DNA from: Neisseria sp.
GTDB taxonomy: Bacteria > Pseudomonadota > Gammaproteobacteria > Burkholderiales > Neisseriaceae
Assembly: GCA_030528455.1 (NCBI GenBank)
Contig: JAUMYW010000004.1
Span: forward strand, 21,118-85,117
Direction: 5' to 3'
DNA: 64,000 bases
The translations under genes were made by a program, and so were the position numbers. The notes below the pieces were generated by a model. It had not been told where the DNA came from, did not search any database, and worked only from the letters and a program-made list of their open reading frames with translations. Shown piece by piece: positions 37,322 to 46,568 of the stretch. Numbering within the stretch: the first letter of the stretch is position 1; each line of letters begins with the position of its first letter.

Positions 37322-38520
37322 GATGATTGGTCCTGTTTGTGTTGCGGAATGGAAAGGGCGTTGGCGATGATGGCGAGATAGGCTTCCACGCCGTAGAATA
37401 GCGCGTTTTCAGACGGCAGAAATTGCGGGTGGTGGAGCTTGAAGCTGCCGCCTGCGCCGTCATTTACGCCCAAGAATAAGAAAGTGCCCGGCACTTTCTC
37501 CAAGTAGTAGGCAAAATCTTCGCTGGCCATACTCGGATTTTTCAAGCTGCAGACGGCATCTTCGCCGAACTGCCGTTTGAGCAGAACGGATACGAAATCG
37601 ACATGGGCATTGTGATTGTAGGTAACCGGATAATCGGCCAAATAATCGATTTTGTGCTGCAAACGGAATGCGGCGGCGATGCCGGCGGTTATCCGTTCGA
37701 ACGAGTCCAGCACATTTTTGCGCGTTTGCGGGTGAATGGTGCGGATATTACCGGCAAGTGTAGCGGTTTCGGCGATGATGTTCGAGCTGCTGCCGCAAGT
37801 CAGAGAACCGATGGTTACTACGGCGGAGTCAAGAGGATCGGTTTCGCGGCTGACGATGCTTTGCAGCGCGGTAATCAGATGTGCGCCGCCGACCATTGCA
37901 TCGATGCCTTGGTGCGGTGCCGCGCCGTGGCCGCTTACGCCGGTGAGGGTAACTTCAAACGAATCCATGCTCGCCATCAGCGCATCATGCCGTACGCCTA
38001 TCGTGCCGACCGGCAAATCGGGCCAGACATGGAAACCGTAGATGCAGTCGATGTCGGGATTGTTCAGCGCGCCGTCGGCAATCAGCCGTTTGCCTCCGGC
38101 CAGCATTTCTTCGGCAGGTTGGAAAATGAATTTGACCGTGCCGCAGATTTGTTCGCGCTGTCTGGCCAGAATGCGTGCGGTGGTCAGCAGCATGGCGGTG
38201 TGCGTGTCGTGTCCGCAGGCGTGCATCAGTCCGGGATTCTGCGAGCAGAACGCCGCTCCGCTTTGTTCTTCAATCGGCAGCGCGTCCATATCGGCACGCA
38301 GGCCGACAATCGGTCCTTCTTGTCCGCCTTTCAAGATGCCGACGACACCGGTTCCGGCAAAGCCTGTTTGAACGGTGATGCCGAAAGAAGCCAATTCCCG
38401 TTGAACCAGTGCGGACGTTTCAAATTCGTTGAATGCCAGTTCGGGATTTTGATGGATGGTTCGGCGGACGGACGACAAATATGCTTTGTCGCCTTCGGTG
38501 AAGCGGAATACGGAAGTCAT
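37318..38520 (-). CDS. M20 family metal-dependent amidohydrolase (hippurate hydrolase/IAA-amino acid hydrolase type)
   Basis: A 400-residue M20D amidohydrolase that would release amino acids from N-acyl or amide conjugates. The metal ligands are visible in MHACGHDTHTAMLL, PAEEMLAGG and FHVWPDLPVGTIG, with the dimerisation domain in the middle (VTLTGVSGHGAAPHQGIDAMV) and the last ligand histidine in KLHHPQFLPSEN. The ATG at 38520 is preceded by AAAGGC. It is the first gene of a three-gene group with two membrane proteins, so its substrate may be imported by them. Exact substrate is unknown. Confidence 0.86.
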   Translation of the reverse strand: MTSVFRFTEGDKAYLSSVRRTIHQNPELAFNEFETSALVQRELASFGITVQTGFAGTGVVGILKGGQEGPIVGLRADMDALPIEEQSGAAFCSQNPGLMHACGHDTHTAMLLTTARILARQREQICGTVKFIFQPAEEMLAGGKRLIADGALNNPDIDCIYGFHVWPDLPVGTIGVRHDALMASMDSFEVTLTGVSGHGAAPHQGIDAMVGGAHLITALQSIVSRETDPLDSAVVTIGSLTCGSSSNIIAETATLAGNIRTIHPQTRKNVLDSFERITAGIAAAFRLQHKIDYLADYPVTYNHNAHVDFVSVLLKRQFGEDAVCSLKNPSMASEDFAYYLEKVPGTFLFLGVNDGAGGSFKLHHPQFLPSENALFYGVEAYLAIIANALSIPQHKQDQSS

Positions 38521-38620
38521 GTTTGAGGTTTGCCTTTCTGCTTGTCATAACCGCATGATGCGGCTGAATGTAAAGACCGGTTAATATAATGCGGATAAAG
38601 GCAGATGACAATAAAGCCAA

Positions 38621-38642
38621 AGGGGAAGCAGATGCTTCCCCT
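38621..38642 (-). terminator. possible msrAB terminator
   Basis: AGGGGAAGCA at 38621-38630 and TGCTTCCCCT at 38633-38642 form a ten-pair stem; on the minus strand it is followed by TTGGCTTT, a weak T tract. Confidence 0.5.
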
Positions 38643-38658
38643 GTTGTCGGACGGCCTG

Positions 38659-40236
38659 TTATCGCGTAACCGCAGATTTCAGGCTGCCGTAGCCTTCTTC
38701 GTCCATTTTGTCCAGCGGAATGAATTTCAAACTTGCGCCGTTGATGCAGTAGCGCAGGCCGCCTTTGTCTTTCGGGCCGTCGGGGAAAACGTGTCCCAAA
38801 TGAGAATCGGCTGCGCGGCTGCGGACTTCGGTACGGTGCATATTGTGGCTGAAATCGTTATGTTCGGTTACCGCGCTTTGTTCGATCGGGCGGGTAAAAC
38901 TCGGCCAGCCGCAGTGGGAATTGTATTTGTCGGCAGAACTGAACAGTGGTTCTCCGCTGACGATGTCCACATAAATGCCGTCTGCAAACAGTTTGTCGTA
39001 TTCGTGGCTGAATGCGTATTCGGTACCGTTTTGCTGCGTAACGCGGTATTGTTCGGCAGTCAGCTGCTGTTTCAGTTCCGCATCGCTCGGTTTGCGGTAA
39101 GAATTTGAGTCAAAACTTTTTTCGGCTGCCGACAGTTTTTTCCCGGGCAGCGGTTCGTCTGCTTTGCGGATATCGATATGGCAGTAGCCGTTCGGATTTT
39201 TAATCAGATAATCCTGATGGTATTCCTCGGCTTCGTAGAAGTGTTGCAGCGGCAGGTTTTCCACTACCAGCGGCAGTTTGTATTTGGTTTGCTCTTTGTT
39301 TAAAGCGGCTTCTGCAACGGCTTTTTCGGCAGGATCGGTGTGGTAAATGCCGGTACGGTATTGCGTGCCTCGGTCGTTGCCCTGTTTGTTTAGGCTGGTC
39401 GGGTCGATAACTCGGAAATAATATTGCAGAATATCGTCCAAACTCAGTTTGTCGGCATCGTAAACGACTTTGACGGTTTCGGCATGGCCGGTATTGCGGT
39501 AAACGACATCTTCGTAAGACGGCCGTTCGGTTTTGCCGTTGGCATAGCCGGAAACGGCATCAATTACGCCGTCTATGCGTTGGAAATAAGCTTCCAGGCC
39601 CCAAAAGCAGCCTCCGGCGAGATAAATGGTTTTGCTGTTCATAGTGGAAACCTCCTTGTTCGGTTCGGTATGGTAAAACGGGTGCTGCAGACGGCTGATG
39701 TCGGTACTCGGGTCGGCAATCAGAGCCAAAGCCTGAGTGTCGCTCAAACTGCCTTTGACAATGCGGGCAAGTTTGCCGTGTTTATCGAAGAGTACCCAAG
39801 AAGGGTATACGCCGATATTGAGGCTTTTGGCAAGCTCTCCGCCCGGGTCGGTCAGAACGGGCAGGGCGGGATAGTTCAAACCGCCGTACCATTGTTCGAA
39901 GTCGCCCGGTTTTTTCTCGCCGAGAAAACCGGGCGAGGCAACAGTCAGCAAATTGGCCGATTGGAAACGGCTGTCTTTTACCCAAGATTCCGTGTGAGCC
40001 AGTTCGGACAGACACAAAGGACACCAACTGGCCCAAAATTTGACCAAAGTCGGCTTGCCTGTCTGCAGATAGGCGGCCGTCTGCCTGCCCTGAGTGTCGT
40101 GCAGATGGTCGAGAGCACGGACAGACGGAGATGCCAGTGCGGACGGCATGGGATTCAGTATAAAGATACAGATGACCGCCGCCAGCATAAAACCGATGGC
40201 CAACCATCTGTTCGATCGGGAAAAAAAGCATTTCAT
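38659..40236 (-). CDS. msrAB: trifunctional thioredoxin/methionine sulfoxide reductase A and B (PilB protein)
   Basis: A 525-residue fusion that repairs oxidised methionine. The N-terminal hydrophobic segment (residues about 12-30) is a signal/anchor. It is followed by a thioredoxin-like domain with WASWCPLC (C72, C75), an MsrA domain with [10 protein letters not shown] (C210), and an MsrB domain with CGWPSF and the catalytic cysteine in RYCINGAS (C497). AGGAAA is upstream of the ATG at 40236. Inside the gene, AAGGAGG lies eight bases before an in-frame ATG at 39642, which would give a cytoplasmic MsrAB of about 327 residues. This layout is a hallmark of Neisseria. Confidence 0.96.
   Translation of the reverse strand: MKCFFSRSNRWLAIGFMLAAVICIFILNPMPSALASPSVRALDHLHDTQGRQTAAYLQTGKPTLVKFWASWCPLCLSELAHTESWVKDSRFQSANLLTVASPGFLGEKKPGDFEQWYGGLNYPALPVLTDPGGELAKSLNIGVYPSWVLFDKHGKLARIVKGSLSDTQALALIADPSTDISRLQHPFYHTEPNKEVSTMNSKTIYLAGGCFWGLEAYFQRIDGVIDAVSGYANGKTERPSYEDVVYRNTGHAETVKVVYDADKLSLDDILQYYFRVIDPTSLNKQGNDRGTQYRTGIYHTDPAEKAVAEAALNKEQTKYKLPLVVENLPLQHFYEAEEYHQDYLIKNPNGYCHIDIRKADEPLPGKKLSAAEKSFDSNSYRKPSDAELKQQLTAEQYRVTQQNGTEYAFSHEYDKLFADGIYVDIVSGEPLFSSADKYNSHCGWPSFTRPIEQSAVTEHNDFSHNMHRTEVRSRAADSHLGHVFPDGPKDKGGLRYCINGASLKFIPLDKMDEEGYGSLKSAVTR
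39642..39657 (-). promoter_or_regulatory. internal ribosome-binding site and start within msrAB
   Basis: On the minus strand AAGGAGG (plus positions 39651-39657) precedes an in-frame ATG (39640-39642) by eight bases, stronger than the site of the full-length start. Translation from here yields MsrA-MsrB without signal or thioredoxin domain. Confidence 0.6.
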
Positions 40237-40418
40237 GACGACATTTCCTGGGATGCAGTATTGTATCGGACGGATAAAACAGCCGATTTCTTACAACGCC
40301 GTTTGCAGTACGCCCAACAAAAAACGCTTTATCGGTTAAAATCCACAGTTTGCATGCAAACGGCATCAGCCGCACGGCATACCTGCTACCGACAATATAT
40401 TTTGATAAGGAACACATT

Positions 40419-41168
40419 ATGGCAGAACGTCAGGAAATTTTGGACTGGTGCGACCGCACCTTGCAGACAGCCGTTTTTAAAGACTATGCACCGAACGGCT
40501 TGCAGGTCGAAGGCAGTCGCAGCATATCCAAAATCCTTACTTCCGTAACCGCCAGCCTTGCCGCCATCCGTCAAGCCGCAGAGCAGGGTGCGGATATGCT
40601 GTTGGTACACCACGGCATGTTTTGGAAAAGCGAACCCTTAACCGTAACCGGCTGGAAAAAAGAACGCATCGCCGCCTTATTGAAGCATGACATTAACCTT
40701 GCCGGCTACCATCTCCCGCTTGATGCACACCCCGAACTCGGTAACAACGCCCGACTGGCTGCCAAACTCGGTTTGCAAACCGAATACACCTGCGGCGACC
40801 AAAACCTGCTTCATATAGGCCGTCTGCAGCAGCCGAAAAGTTTGGCTGATTTTGCCGCCGAAATCGAGCGGCAATTGCAGCGGAAGCCCGTGATTGTCGG
40901 CAATTCCGAACAGATTCTGAACCGTGTGGCATGGTGTACCGGAGGCGCACAAGGCTTTTTCCAAGCCGCAATAGACAACGGAGCAGAAATTTATATCACC
41001 GGAGAAATTTCCGAAGCACAGTATCACCTGGCCAATGAAACAGGAGCAGCCTTTATCAGTGCCGGACACCACGCGACCGAACGTTACGGTATCCGTGCCT
41101 TGGGTGAAGCAGTTGCCGCCGCCTTTGATGTCGAAGTAGAACACTTTGACGAAGAAAACCCTGCTTAA
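40419..41168 (+). CDS. Nif3-like dinuclear metal centre protein (YbgI family)
   Basis: A 249-residue protein of the Nif3/YbgI family, which forms hexameric toroids with a dimetal site. The metal ligands are in LLVHHGMFW (near residue 66) and AGHHATERYG (near 220), with YHLPLDAHPELGNN and GEISEAQYH between. TAAGGA lies seven bases upstream of the ATG at 40419. Biochemical role is not settled for the family. It lies between msrAB and petA, in the same direction as petABC but separated from it by a promoter. Confidence 0.88.
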   Translation: MAERQEILDWCDRTLQTAVFKDYAPNGLQVEGSRSISKILTSVTASLAAIRQAAEQGADMLLVHHGMFWKSEPLTVTGWKKERIAALLKHDINLAGYHLPLDAHPELGNNARLAAKLGLQTEYTCGDQNLLHIGRLQQPKSLADFAAEIERQLQRKPVIVGNSEQILNRVAWCTGGAQGFFQAAIDNGAEIYITGEISEAQYHLANETGAAFISAGHHATERYGIRALGEAVAAAFDVEVEHFDEENPA

Positions 41169-41198
41169 AATCAAAAAAAGCCGTAAAACTTCTGCCGA

Positions 41199-41227
41199 TT
41201 GTAAATAATTCTTTAAGAAATTATACA
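41199..41227 (+). promoter_or_regulatory. promoter of petABC
   Basis: TTGTAA at 41199-41204 and TATACA at 41222-41227 are 17 bases apart. The spacer contains a near-palindrome (AATTCTTTAAGAAATT). Confidence 0.62.
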
Positions 41228-41292
41228 AAATCGGTTAGAATTGGACGGTTTAATGGCTCGGTATTCCCAATAAATTAGGATGACTGAATAAT

Positions 41293-41874
41293 ATGGATAA
41301 TAAAGAAATCAACCAAGGACGCCGCCGCTTCCTAACTCTGGCAACAGCCGGGGCTGGCGGGCTGGCGGCCGTAGGTGTGGCCACTCCTTTTCTGGCCAGC
41401 TTCTTCCCGTCGGAAAAAGCCAAGGCCGCAGGTGCTGCCGTTGAAATCGACATCAGCAAAATCGAAGCAGGACAAATGCTGACCGCCGAATGGCGCGGTA
41501 AACCGATTTGGGTGGTCAACCGTACGGAACAGCAGCTCAAAGATCTGTCCGGTTTGGACGGTCAACTCGCGGATCCCAAATCAGAAGCAGAACAACAGCC
41601 TGCTTATTGTCAAAACGAAACACGCGCTATCAAGCCCGAATATTGGGTGGCAGTCGGTATCTGTACCCACTTGGGCTGCTCGCCGACTTACCGTCCCGAT
41701 ATCGCCCCGGCCGATTTGGGTGCTGATTGGAAGGGCGGTTTCTTCTGCCCCTGCCACGGTTCTAAATTCGATATCGCCGGCCGCGTGTACAAAGGTGTTC
41801 CCGCACCGACCAATCTTGTGATTCCTCCGCACAAATATTTGGACGACAACACCCTTCTGGTGGGTGAAGACTAA
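41293..41874 (+). CDS. petA: ubiquinol-cytochrome c reductase Rieske iron-sulphur subunit
   Basis: A 193-residue membrane-anchored electron carrier of the bc1 complex. The N-terminus has a twin-arginine motif (GRRRFLTLATAG) and one membrane helix. The 2Fe-2S ligands lie in CTHLGC (residues about 117-122) and CPCHGS (about 139-144). The ATG at 41293 is preceded by AGGATGA. It is the first gene of petA-petB-petC and has its own promoter about 65 bases upstream. Confidence 0.96.
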   Translation: MDNKEINQGRRRFLTLATAGAGGLAAVGVATPFLASFFPSEKAKAAGAAVEIDISKIEAGQMLTAEWRGKPIWVVNRTEQQLKDLSGLDGQLADPKSEAEQQPAYCQNETRAIKPEYWVAVGICTHLGCSPTYRPDIAPADLGADWKGGFFCPCHGSKFDIAGRVYKGVPAPTNLVIPPHKYLDDNTLLVGED

Positions 41875-41888
41875 TAAAGGGATAAATC

Positions 41889-43238
41889 ATGGCAAACCAA
41901 ACCAATAATGAAAACAAGTCATTGTTAGGCTGGGTGGACGCACGCTTCCCTTTGTCTAAAATGATGAAAGAGCACGTAACCGAATATTACGCGCCTAAAA
42001 ACTTCAATTTCTGGTATTTCTTCGGTTCATTGGCAATGCTTGTGCTGGTAATCCAAATCGTCAGCGGCATTTTTCTTACCATGAACTTCAAACCGGACGG
42101 TAACTTGAACAGTTACAACCTGCCGGCAGCCTTTACTGCCGTCGAATACATTATGCGTGATGTGTCGGGTGGTTGGATTATCCGCTATATGCACTCTACC
42201 GGCGCATCCATGTTCTTCGTGGTTGTTTATCTGCATATGTTCCGCGGTCTGATATACGGTTCGTTTAAAAAGCCGCGCGAATTGGTATGGGTGTTCGGAT
42301 CGCTGATTTTCTTGGCTCTGATGGCGGAAGCCTTTATGGGTTATCTCCTGCCTTGGGGACAAATGTCGTTCTGGGGTGCACAGGTAATTATTAACCTGTT
42401 TGCTGCAATTCCTGTTATCGGTCCCGATTTGTCTACTTGGATTCGAGGTGACTTCAACGTATCTGATGTTACTTTGAACCGTTTCTTTGCTTTGCATGTC
42501 ATTGCGGTACCTTTGGTTCTTCTGGGTTTGGTCGTGGCGCACTTGATTGCTTTGCATGAAGTTGGTTCCAACAATCCTGATGGTGTGGAAATCAAGAAAC
42601 AGAAAGATGAAAACGGTATTCCTTTGGATGGTATTCCGTTCCATCCTTACTACACGGTTAAAGACATCTTGGGTGTTGTAGTATTCCTGATTGTATTCTG
42701 TGCCATCATGTTCTTCGCACCTGAGGGCGGCGGCTATTTCTTGGAGGCACCTAACTTTGATCCTGCCGATCCGCTCAAAACGCCTGCACATATCGCACCA
42801 GTTTGGTATTTTACGCCGTTCTATGCGATTTTGCGTGCCGTTCCGTCGTTTGCCGGTACTCAGGTTTGGGGCGTGTTGGCGATGGGTGCAGCTGTTGTTT
42901 TGATTGCTTTGCTGCCTTGGTTGGATAAGGGCGAAGTAAAATCAGTTCGTTATCGCGGTCCGATCTTCAAATTCGCTTTGGTTATGTTTGTTATCTCCTT
43001 CATCGGTTTGGGTATTTTGGGTGCAAAAGTTGCTACCGATTTGCGTACCGTTGTGGCACAGATTTTGAGTGTGATTTACTTTGCATTCTTCTTGCTGATG
43101 CCGGTTTACACCAAAATAGATAAAAACAAAGAAGTGCCTGAACGCGTTACAATGGGTAACGGCAAGCAAAAAGTAATGTTCTTTGTTTATATTGCCATTA
43201 CATTGGCAGGTGCTTATCTGTTTGCAACTTATATCTGA
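41889..43238 (+). CDS. petB: cytochrome b of the bc1 complex
   Basis: A 449-residue membrane protein with eight or nine helices that binds two b haems and both quinone sites. Conserved features are GWIIRYMHSTGASMFF and the second histidine pair around RFFALHVIAVPL. The Qo-loop motif, usually PEWY, is PVWYF here (AHIAPVWYFTPFYAILRAVP), a variant I know from beta- and gammaproteobacteria. AAAGGGA is upstream of the ATG at 41889. petC follows within 20 bases. Confidence 0.96.
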   Translation: MANQTNNENKSLLGWVDARFPLSKMMKEHVTEYYAPKNFNFWYFFGSLAMLVLVIQIVSGIFLTMNFKPDGNLNSYNLPAAFTAVEYIMRDVSGGWIIRYMHSTGASMFFVVVYLHMFRGLIYGSFKKPRELVWVFGSLIFLALMAEAFMGYLLPWGQMSFWGAQVIINLFAAIPVIGPDLSTWIRGDFNVSDVTLNRFFALHVIAVPLVLLGLVVAHLIALHEVGSNNPDGVEIKKQKDENGIPLDGIPFHPYYTVKDILGVVVFLIVFCAIMFFAPEGGGYFLEAPNFDPADPLKTPAHIAPVWYFTPFYAILRAVPSFAGTQVWGVLAMGAAVVLIALLPWLDKGEVKSVRYRGPIFKFALVMFVISFIGLGILGAKVATDLRTVVAQILSVIYFAFFLLMPVYTKIDKNKEVPERVTMGNGKQKVMFFVYIAITLAGAYLFATYI

Positions 43239-43257
43239 TTTGATGAGGGCAGTAAAA

Positions 43258-44046
43258 ATGAAAAAAACTTGGAAAAACTGGTTTGCTGCCTTGCTGCTGG
43301 CTGTGCCTATGGGGACAGCGGTAGCTGCCGGCGGTCATGCAAACTATGAAAAAGTGGATATTGATTTGGGAGATCAAGTCAGTCTGCAACGCGGTGCACA
43401 AATCTTCACAAACTACTGTTTGTCTTGTCATTCGGCTAGTGCGATGCGTTTTAACCGCTTGCAGGACATCGGCTTGAGCGAAGAAGAAATCAAAAAACAC
43501 TTGATGTTTACGACAGACAAGGTGGGAGATGTGATGCAGGCGGCAATGTCTCCGGCTGATGCTAAGAAGTGGTTCGGTGCGGCACCTCCAGATTTGTCGC
43601 TGATTGCCCGTTCGCGAGGTGCGGATTATCTCTATGCCTATATGCGTGGTTTTTACGAAGATCCGACTCGTCCGACAGGCTGGAACAATTTGGTGTTCGA
43701 TAAAGTCGGTATGCCTCACCCTCTGTGGGAGCAGCAAGGTGTCCGTGCGGTCGAGTTAGACGATAAAGGTCAGCCGGTGATGGAGAAAGACGAACACGGC
43801 AATATGGTTCCTAAGCTGTATTGGAAATCCACAGGTCTGCACAGCCGTGCTTTGCCTGATGGTAAAGTTATCAGCAAGGAATACGATAACTATGTCCGCG
43901 ATTTGGTGAATTTTATGGTGTATATGGGTGAGCCTGCCCAATTGCAACGTAAGCAAATCGGTTACGCTGTGTTGATTTTTCTGCTGGCATTGTTGCTGCC
44001 TTTAGCTTATTTCTTGAAGAAAGAATACTGGAAAGACGTTCATTAA
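43258..44046 (+). CDS. petC: cytochrome c1 of the bc1 complex
   Basis: A 262-residue c-type cytochrome. A signal peptide (residues 1-22, ending GTAVAA) is followed by the single haem motif CLSCH (about residues 58-62). The axial methionine is expected in the C-terminal half of the soluble domain, and a C-terminal membrane anchor (VLIFLLALLLPLAYFLKKEY) closes it. The start at 43258 has GAGGG about eight bases upstream; earlier in-frame codons lie within petB. A strong terminator follows. Confidence 0.95.
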   Translation: MKKTWKNWFAALLLAVPMGTAVAAGGHANYEKVDIDLGDQVSLQRGAQIFTNYCLSCHSASAMRFNRLQDIGLSEEEIKKHLMFTTDKVGDVMQAAMSPADAKKWFGAAPPDLSLIARSRGADYLYAYMRGFYEDPTRPTGWNNLVFDKVGMPHPLWEQQGVRAVELDDKGQPVMEKDEHGNMVPKLYWKSTGLHSRALPDGKVISKEYDNYVRDLVNFMVYMGEPAQLQRKQIGYAVLIFLLALLLPLAYFLKKEYWKDVH

Positions 44047-44059
44047 GGTATGTTTTCTG

Positions 44060-44089
44060 AAAAGCGGAACATTTATGTTCCGCTTTTTT
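44060..44089 (+). terminator. petABC terminator
   Basis: AAAAGCGGAACAT at 44060-44072 pairs with ATGTTCCGCTTTT at 44075-44087, followed by TT. Confidence 0.88.
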
Positions 44090-44234
44090 GTTATAAAAAT
44101 TAATAACTTATAATAATTTCATGGAATATTTGGTAGGTTTTTTATATAATTTTCCTTTATTTTCAAATACATCAAAGCCGTTGGGGGATTTGTTTGTTTT
44201 CGGGCGGCTTGAAACATTTTGGGAGCAAATGATT

Positions 44235-44840
44235 ATGATGACTCTGTATTCCGGCATTACCTGTCCGTTCAGCCACCGTTGCCGCTTCGTGTTGTATGAA
44301 AAAGGTATGGATTTTGAAATCAAGGATGTGGATATTTTCAATAAGCCGGAAGATTTGGCTGTCATGAATCCGTATAACCAAGTGCCGGTGTTGGTGGAGC
44401 GTGATTTGATTCTGCATGAATCCAATATTATTAACGAATATATTGACGAGCGTTTTCCTCATCCGCAGTTGATGCCGGGAGATCCTGTGATGCGTGGCAG
44501 AGGGCGTTTGGTACTTTATACTTTGGAACGCGAGTTGTTTACCCATGTGCAGGTTTTGGAGTCTCCTGAATCTACTGCCAAAGAGCAGGCTAAGGCACGT
44601 GAAGCGGTTGCGGAGGGGTTGACTATGCTGGCACCGTCTTTCACAAAAAACAATTATATTCTCGGTGATGATTTTTCGATGATTGATGTTGCTTTGGCTC
44701 CGTTGTTGTGGCGTTTGGATCACTATGATATCAAATTGGGTAAAAATGCTGCTGCTTTGTTGAAATATGCCGAGCGTATTTTCCAGCGGGAAGCTTTTAT
44801 CGAGGCTTTGACTCCGGCTGAAAAAGCCATGCGCCGCTAA
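44235..44840 (+). CDS. sspA: stringent starvation protein A homologue (glutathione-S-transferase fold)
   Basis: A 201-residue SspA-like protein with the N-terminal thioredoxin-fold GST domain (MMTLYSGITCPFSHRCRFVLYEKG) and helical C-terminal domain (SMIDVALAPLLWRLDHY). SspA binds RNA polymerase and modulates stress and virulence genes. Three nearby ATGs exist (44229, 44235, 44238); 44235 gives the family start and a nine-base spacing from GGGAG. sspB follows nine bases after the stop, the usual sspAB pair, downstream of petABC as in other proteobacteria. Confidence 0.93.
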   Translation: MMTLYSGITCPFSHRCRFVLYEKGMDFEIKDVDIFNKPEDLAVMNPYNQVPVLVERDLILHESNIINEYIDERFPHPQLMPGDPVMRGRGRLVLYTLERELFTHVQVLESPESTAKEQAKAREAVAEGLTMLAPSFTKNNYILGDDFSMIDVALAPLLWRLDHYDIKLGKNAAALLKYAERIFQREAFIEALTPAEKAMRR

Positions 44841-44849
44841 GGATTCGGT

Positions 44850-45278
44850 ATGGATAGTACAAGTAAGCCTTATCTGATTCGGGCTCTTTACGAGTGGTGT
44901 TGTGATCAAGGTTATACACCCTATATTGAGGTATGGGTAAACGGTCAGACAAAAGTACCGATGCAGTATGTTGAGGATAATCGTATTGTTTTGAATATCG
45001 GCGAACGTGCGGCAAACCGTTTGCAAATCGATAATGATTGGATACATTTTGCTGCCCGGTTTGCCGGTGTTTCCCATGAAATTTGGATTCCTGTAGGACA
45101 TGTATTGAGTATTTTTGCACGTGAAAACGGGGAAGGAATGGGTTTTCAATTGGAAATATTGGAAGAGACCGGAAGGCCGTCTGCAGATGTTTCTAAATTG
45201 TCGCACTCTGTCGGAACAAGTTCCGATGCCAAAGAAGGCGGAAAAAAAGTTCTGAAATTTGTGAAACCGTCTTCTTAG
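44850..45278 (+). CDS. sspB: ClpXP adaptor SspB
   Basis: A 142-residue adaptor that delivers ssrA-tagged peptides to ClpXP. The substrate-binding domain is residues about 1-108 (PYLIRALYEWCCDQGYTPYI, RIVLNIGERAA). A flexible linker follows, and the C-terminal GGKKVLKFVKPSS is the ClpX-binding tail. The linker segment RPSAD is encoded by an uptake word (45176-45185), showing such words tolerated in disordered regions. The operon ends at a DUS hairpin. Confidence 0.94.
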   Translation: MDSTSKPYLIRALYEWCCDQGYTPYIEVWVNGQTKVPMQYVEDNRIVLNIGERAANRLQIDNDWIHFAARFAGVSHEIWIPVGHVLSIFARENGEGMGFQLEILEETGRPSADVSKLSHSVGTSSDAKEGGKKVLKFVKPSS

Positions 45279-45319
45279 CAGAGGAGTTTCGTGAAGTGTT
45301 TTTGAATCCGTAATATGCT

Positions 45320-45349
45320 AAGCCGTCTGCAGGAAGTTGCAGACGGCTT
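45320..45349. terminator. DUS-hairpin terminator between sspB and the deacetylase-like gene
   Basis: AAGCCGTCTGCA (45320-45331) and TGCAGACGGCTT (45338-45349) form a perfect 12-bp stem with a six-base loop, followed by GTTT, between convergent genes. Confidence 0.75.
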
Positions 45350-45365
45350 GTTTGCGAACAGGTGT

Positions 45366-46400
45366 TTACGGAATATTTTTCAAGCGTTTGCGGTCGTATT
45401 GTGATACGCAGTCGGGTTTCCCCATGCCGCACAGGACGTGAAGATGTGCAGCTGCGCTGCGGCTCATGGCTGCAATATTATAGCCTCCTTCCAGGACGGA
45501 AACGATTTTCCCTCTGCATTGGGGAGTATTTTTGATAACTTTGTGAGTAAGCCAGGCATAATCGGCTTCGTGTAGCAGCGAGTCTCCCAGTATTTCATCT
45601 TTATGACCGTCGAATCCTGCCGAAAGGAAAACCATTTCGGGTTGGAAGGCTTTGAGTCTCGGCAGCCATTCTTTACGTATCAGGCGACGGAAAGTCAGGC
45701 TGTCTGCAAAATCCGGTAAGGCTAGGTTAAACAGATGCGGATTGCTGCCGTCTGCATTTTCCTGCTGGTAGGGATAAAGTGAATTCTGACTGATTCCCAG
45801 CAGCATAACCCTGTTTTCATCGGCAAAAATTTCTTCCGTTCCGTCACCTCTGTGAATGTCGAAATCAAGTATGGCGATACGTTTCAGACGATGTCGTGAA
45901 AGTGCATGCATCACGCCGACAGCCAGATTGTTAACCAGGCAGAAACTTCCTGATTTGTTGCTTTGGGCATGGTGGCCTGGCGGACGGATAGCGCAAAAAG
46001 CATTATAGGCTTTGCCAGTTAAAACATAATCGACGGCGCGGACGACCGCACCGGCAGCCAAACGTGCTGCATATAGGGAATCGTGCGACATGACGGTATC
46101 GTCGTCCAATCTGCGGATATTGCCTGCAGACGGCACATTGGCTTCCAATTTTCCCAAATAACGGCGGGTATGTACCAAGGCCAATGTATGGTCGTCGGCT
46201 TCCTGTGCTTCGCGTTTCATCAGACGCGGCCAAATATTCTGCAGTTTCAATTCGGCTTCCAAGGCGGGAAGTCTTAGGGGGGAGTCGGGATGGCTGCCTA
46301 TTGTTTCCAAAGAGTAGAACAAGGGGTGGCTGAACCATGCAGTGCGAGGTTTGAGACGCAGCAGGCGGCGCAGGGTGAGGGAAAAAAGAGAATGAGTCAT
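45366..46400 (-). CDS. histone deacetylase-family (class II, AcuC/AphA-like) protein
   Basis: A 344-residue zinc-dependent deacetylase-fold protein. The active-site histidine pair is in RPPGHHA, zinc ligands in LDFDIHRGDGTEEIF and LSAGFDGHKDE, and the transition-state tyrosine in LEGGYN. The motif usually reads DxHHGNGT; here the second histidine is replaced by arginine and the asparagine by aspartate, while the D-x-H zinc ligands remain. Bacterial members act on acetylated small molecules such as polyamines, or on proteins. The ATG at 46400 is divergent from yajC. Confidence 0.88.
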   Translation of the reverse strand: MTHSLFSLTLRRLLRLKPRTAWFSHPLFYSLETIGSHPDSPLRLPALEAELKLQNIWPRLMKREAQEADDHTLALVHTRRYLGKLEANVPSAGNIRRLDDDTVMSHDSLYAARLAAGAVVRAVDYVLTGKAYNAFCAIRPPGHHAQSNKSGSFCLVNNLAVGVMHALSRHRLKRIAILDFDIHRGDGTEEIFADENRVMLLGISQNSLYPYQQENADGSNPHLFNLALPDFADSLTFRRLIRKEWLPRLKAFQPEMVFLSAGFDGHKDEILGDSLLHEADYAWLTHKVIKNTPQCRGKIVSVLEGGYNIAAMSRSAAAHLHVLCGMGKPDCVSQYDRKRLKNIP

Positions 46401-46466
46401 GGAAGGTGGTTACGGACGACCGAGGTTGTTTTCTTGATATTAGCTGTGCAAAAGTATGGAAAATTC

Positions 46467-46495
46467 TTGGAAAAAAGTGTTGCGGCTATTAGAAT
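46467..46495 (+). promoter_or_regulatory. promoter of yajC-secD-secF
   Basis: TTGGAA at 46467-46472 and TAGAAT at 46490-46495 are 17 bases apart, about 70 bases before yajC. Confidence 0.58.
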
Positions 46496-46568
46496 AGCCT
46501 ATTTTCGTCCTGTTTGCCAAACAGAAGCGGAACAATCTTTTCAATTTTATTTACAGAACGGATAAAAG

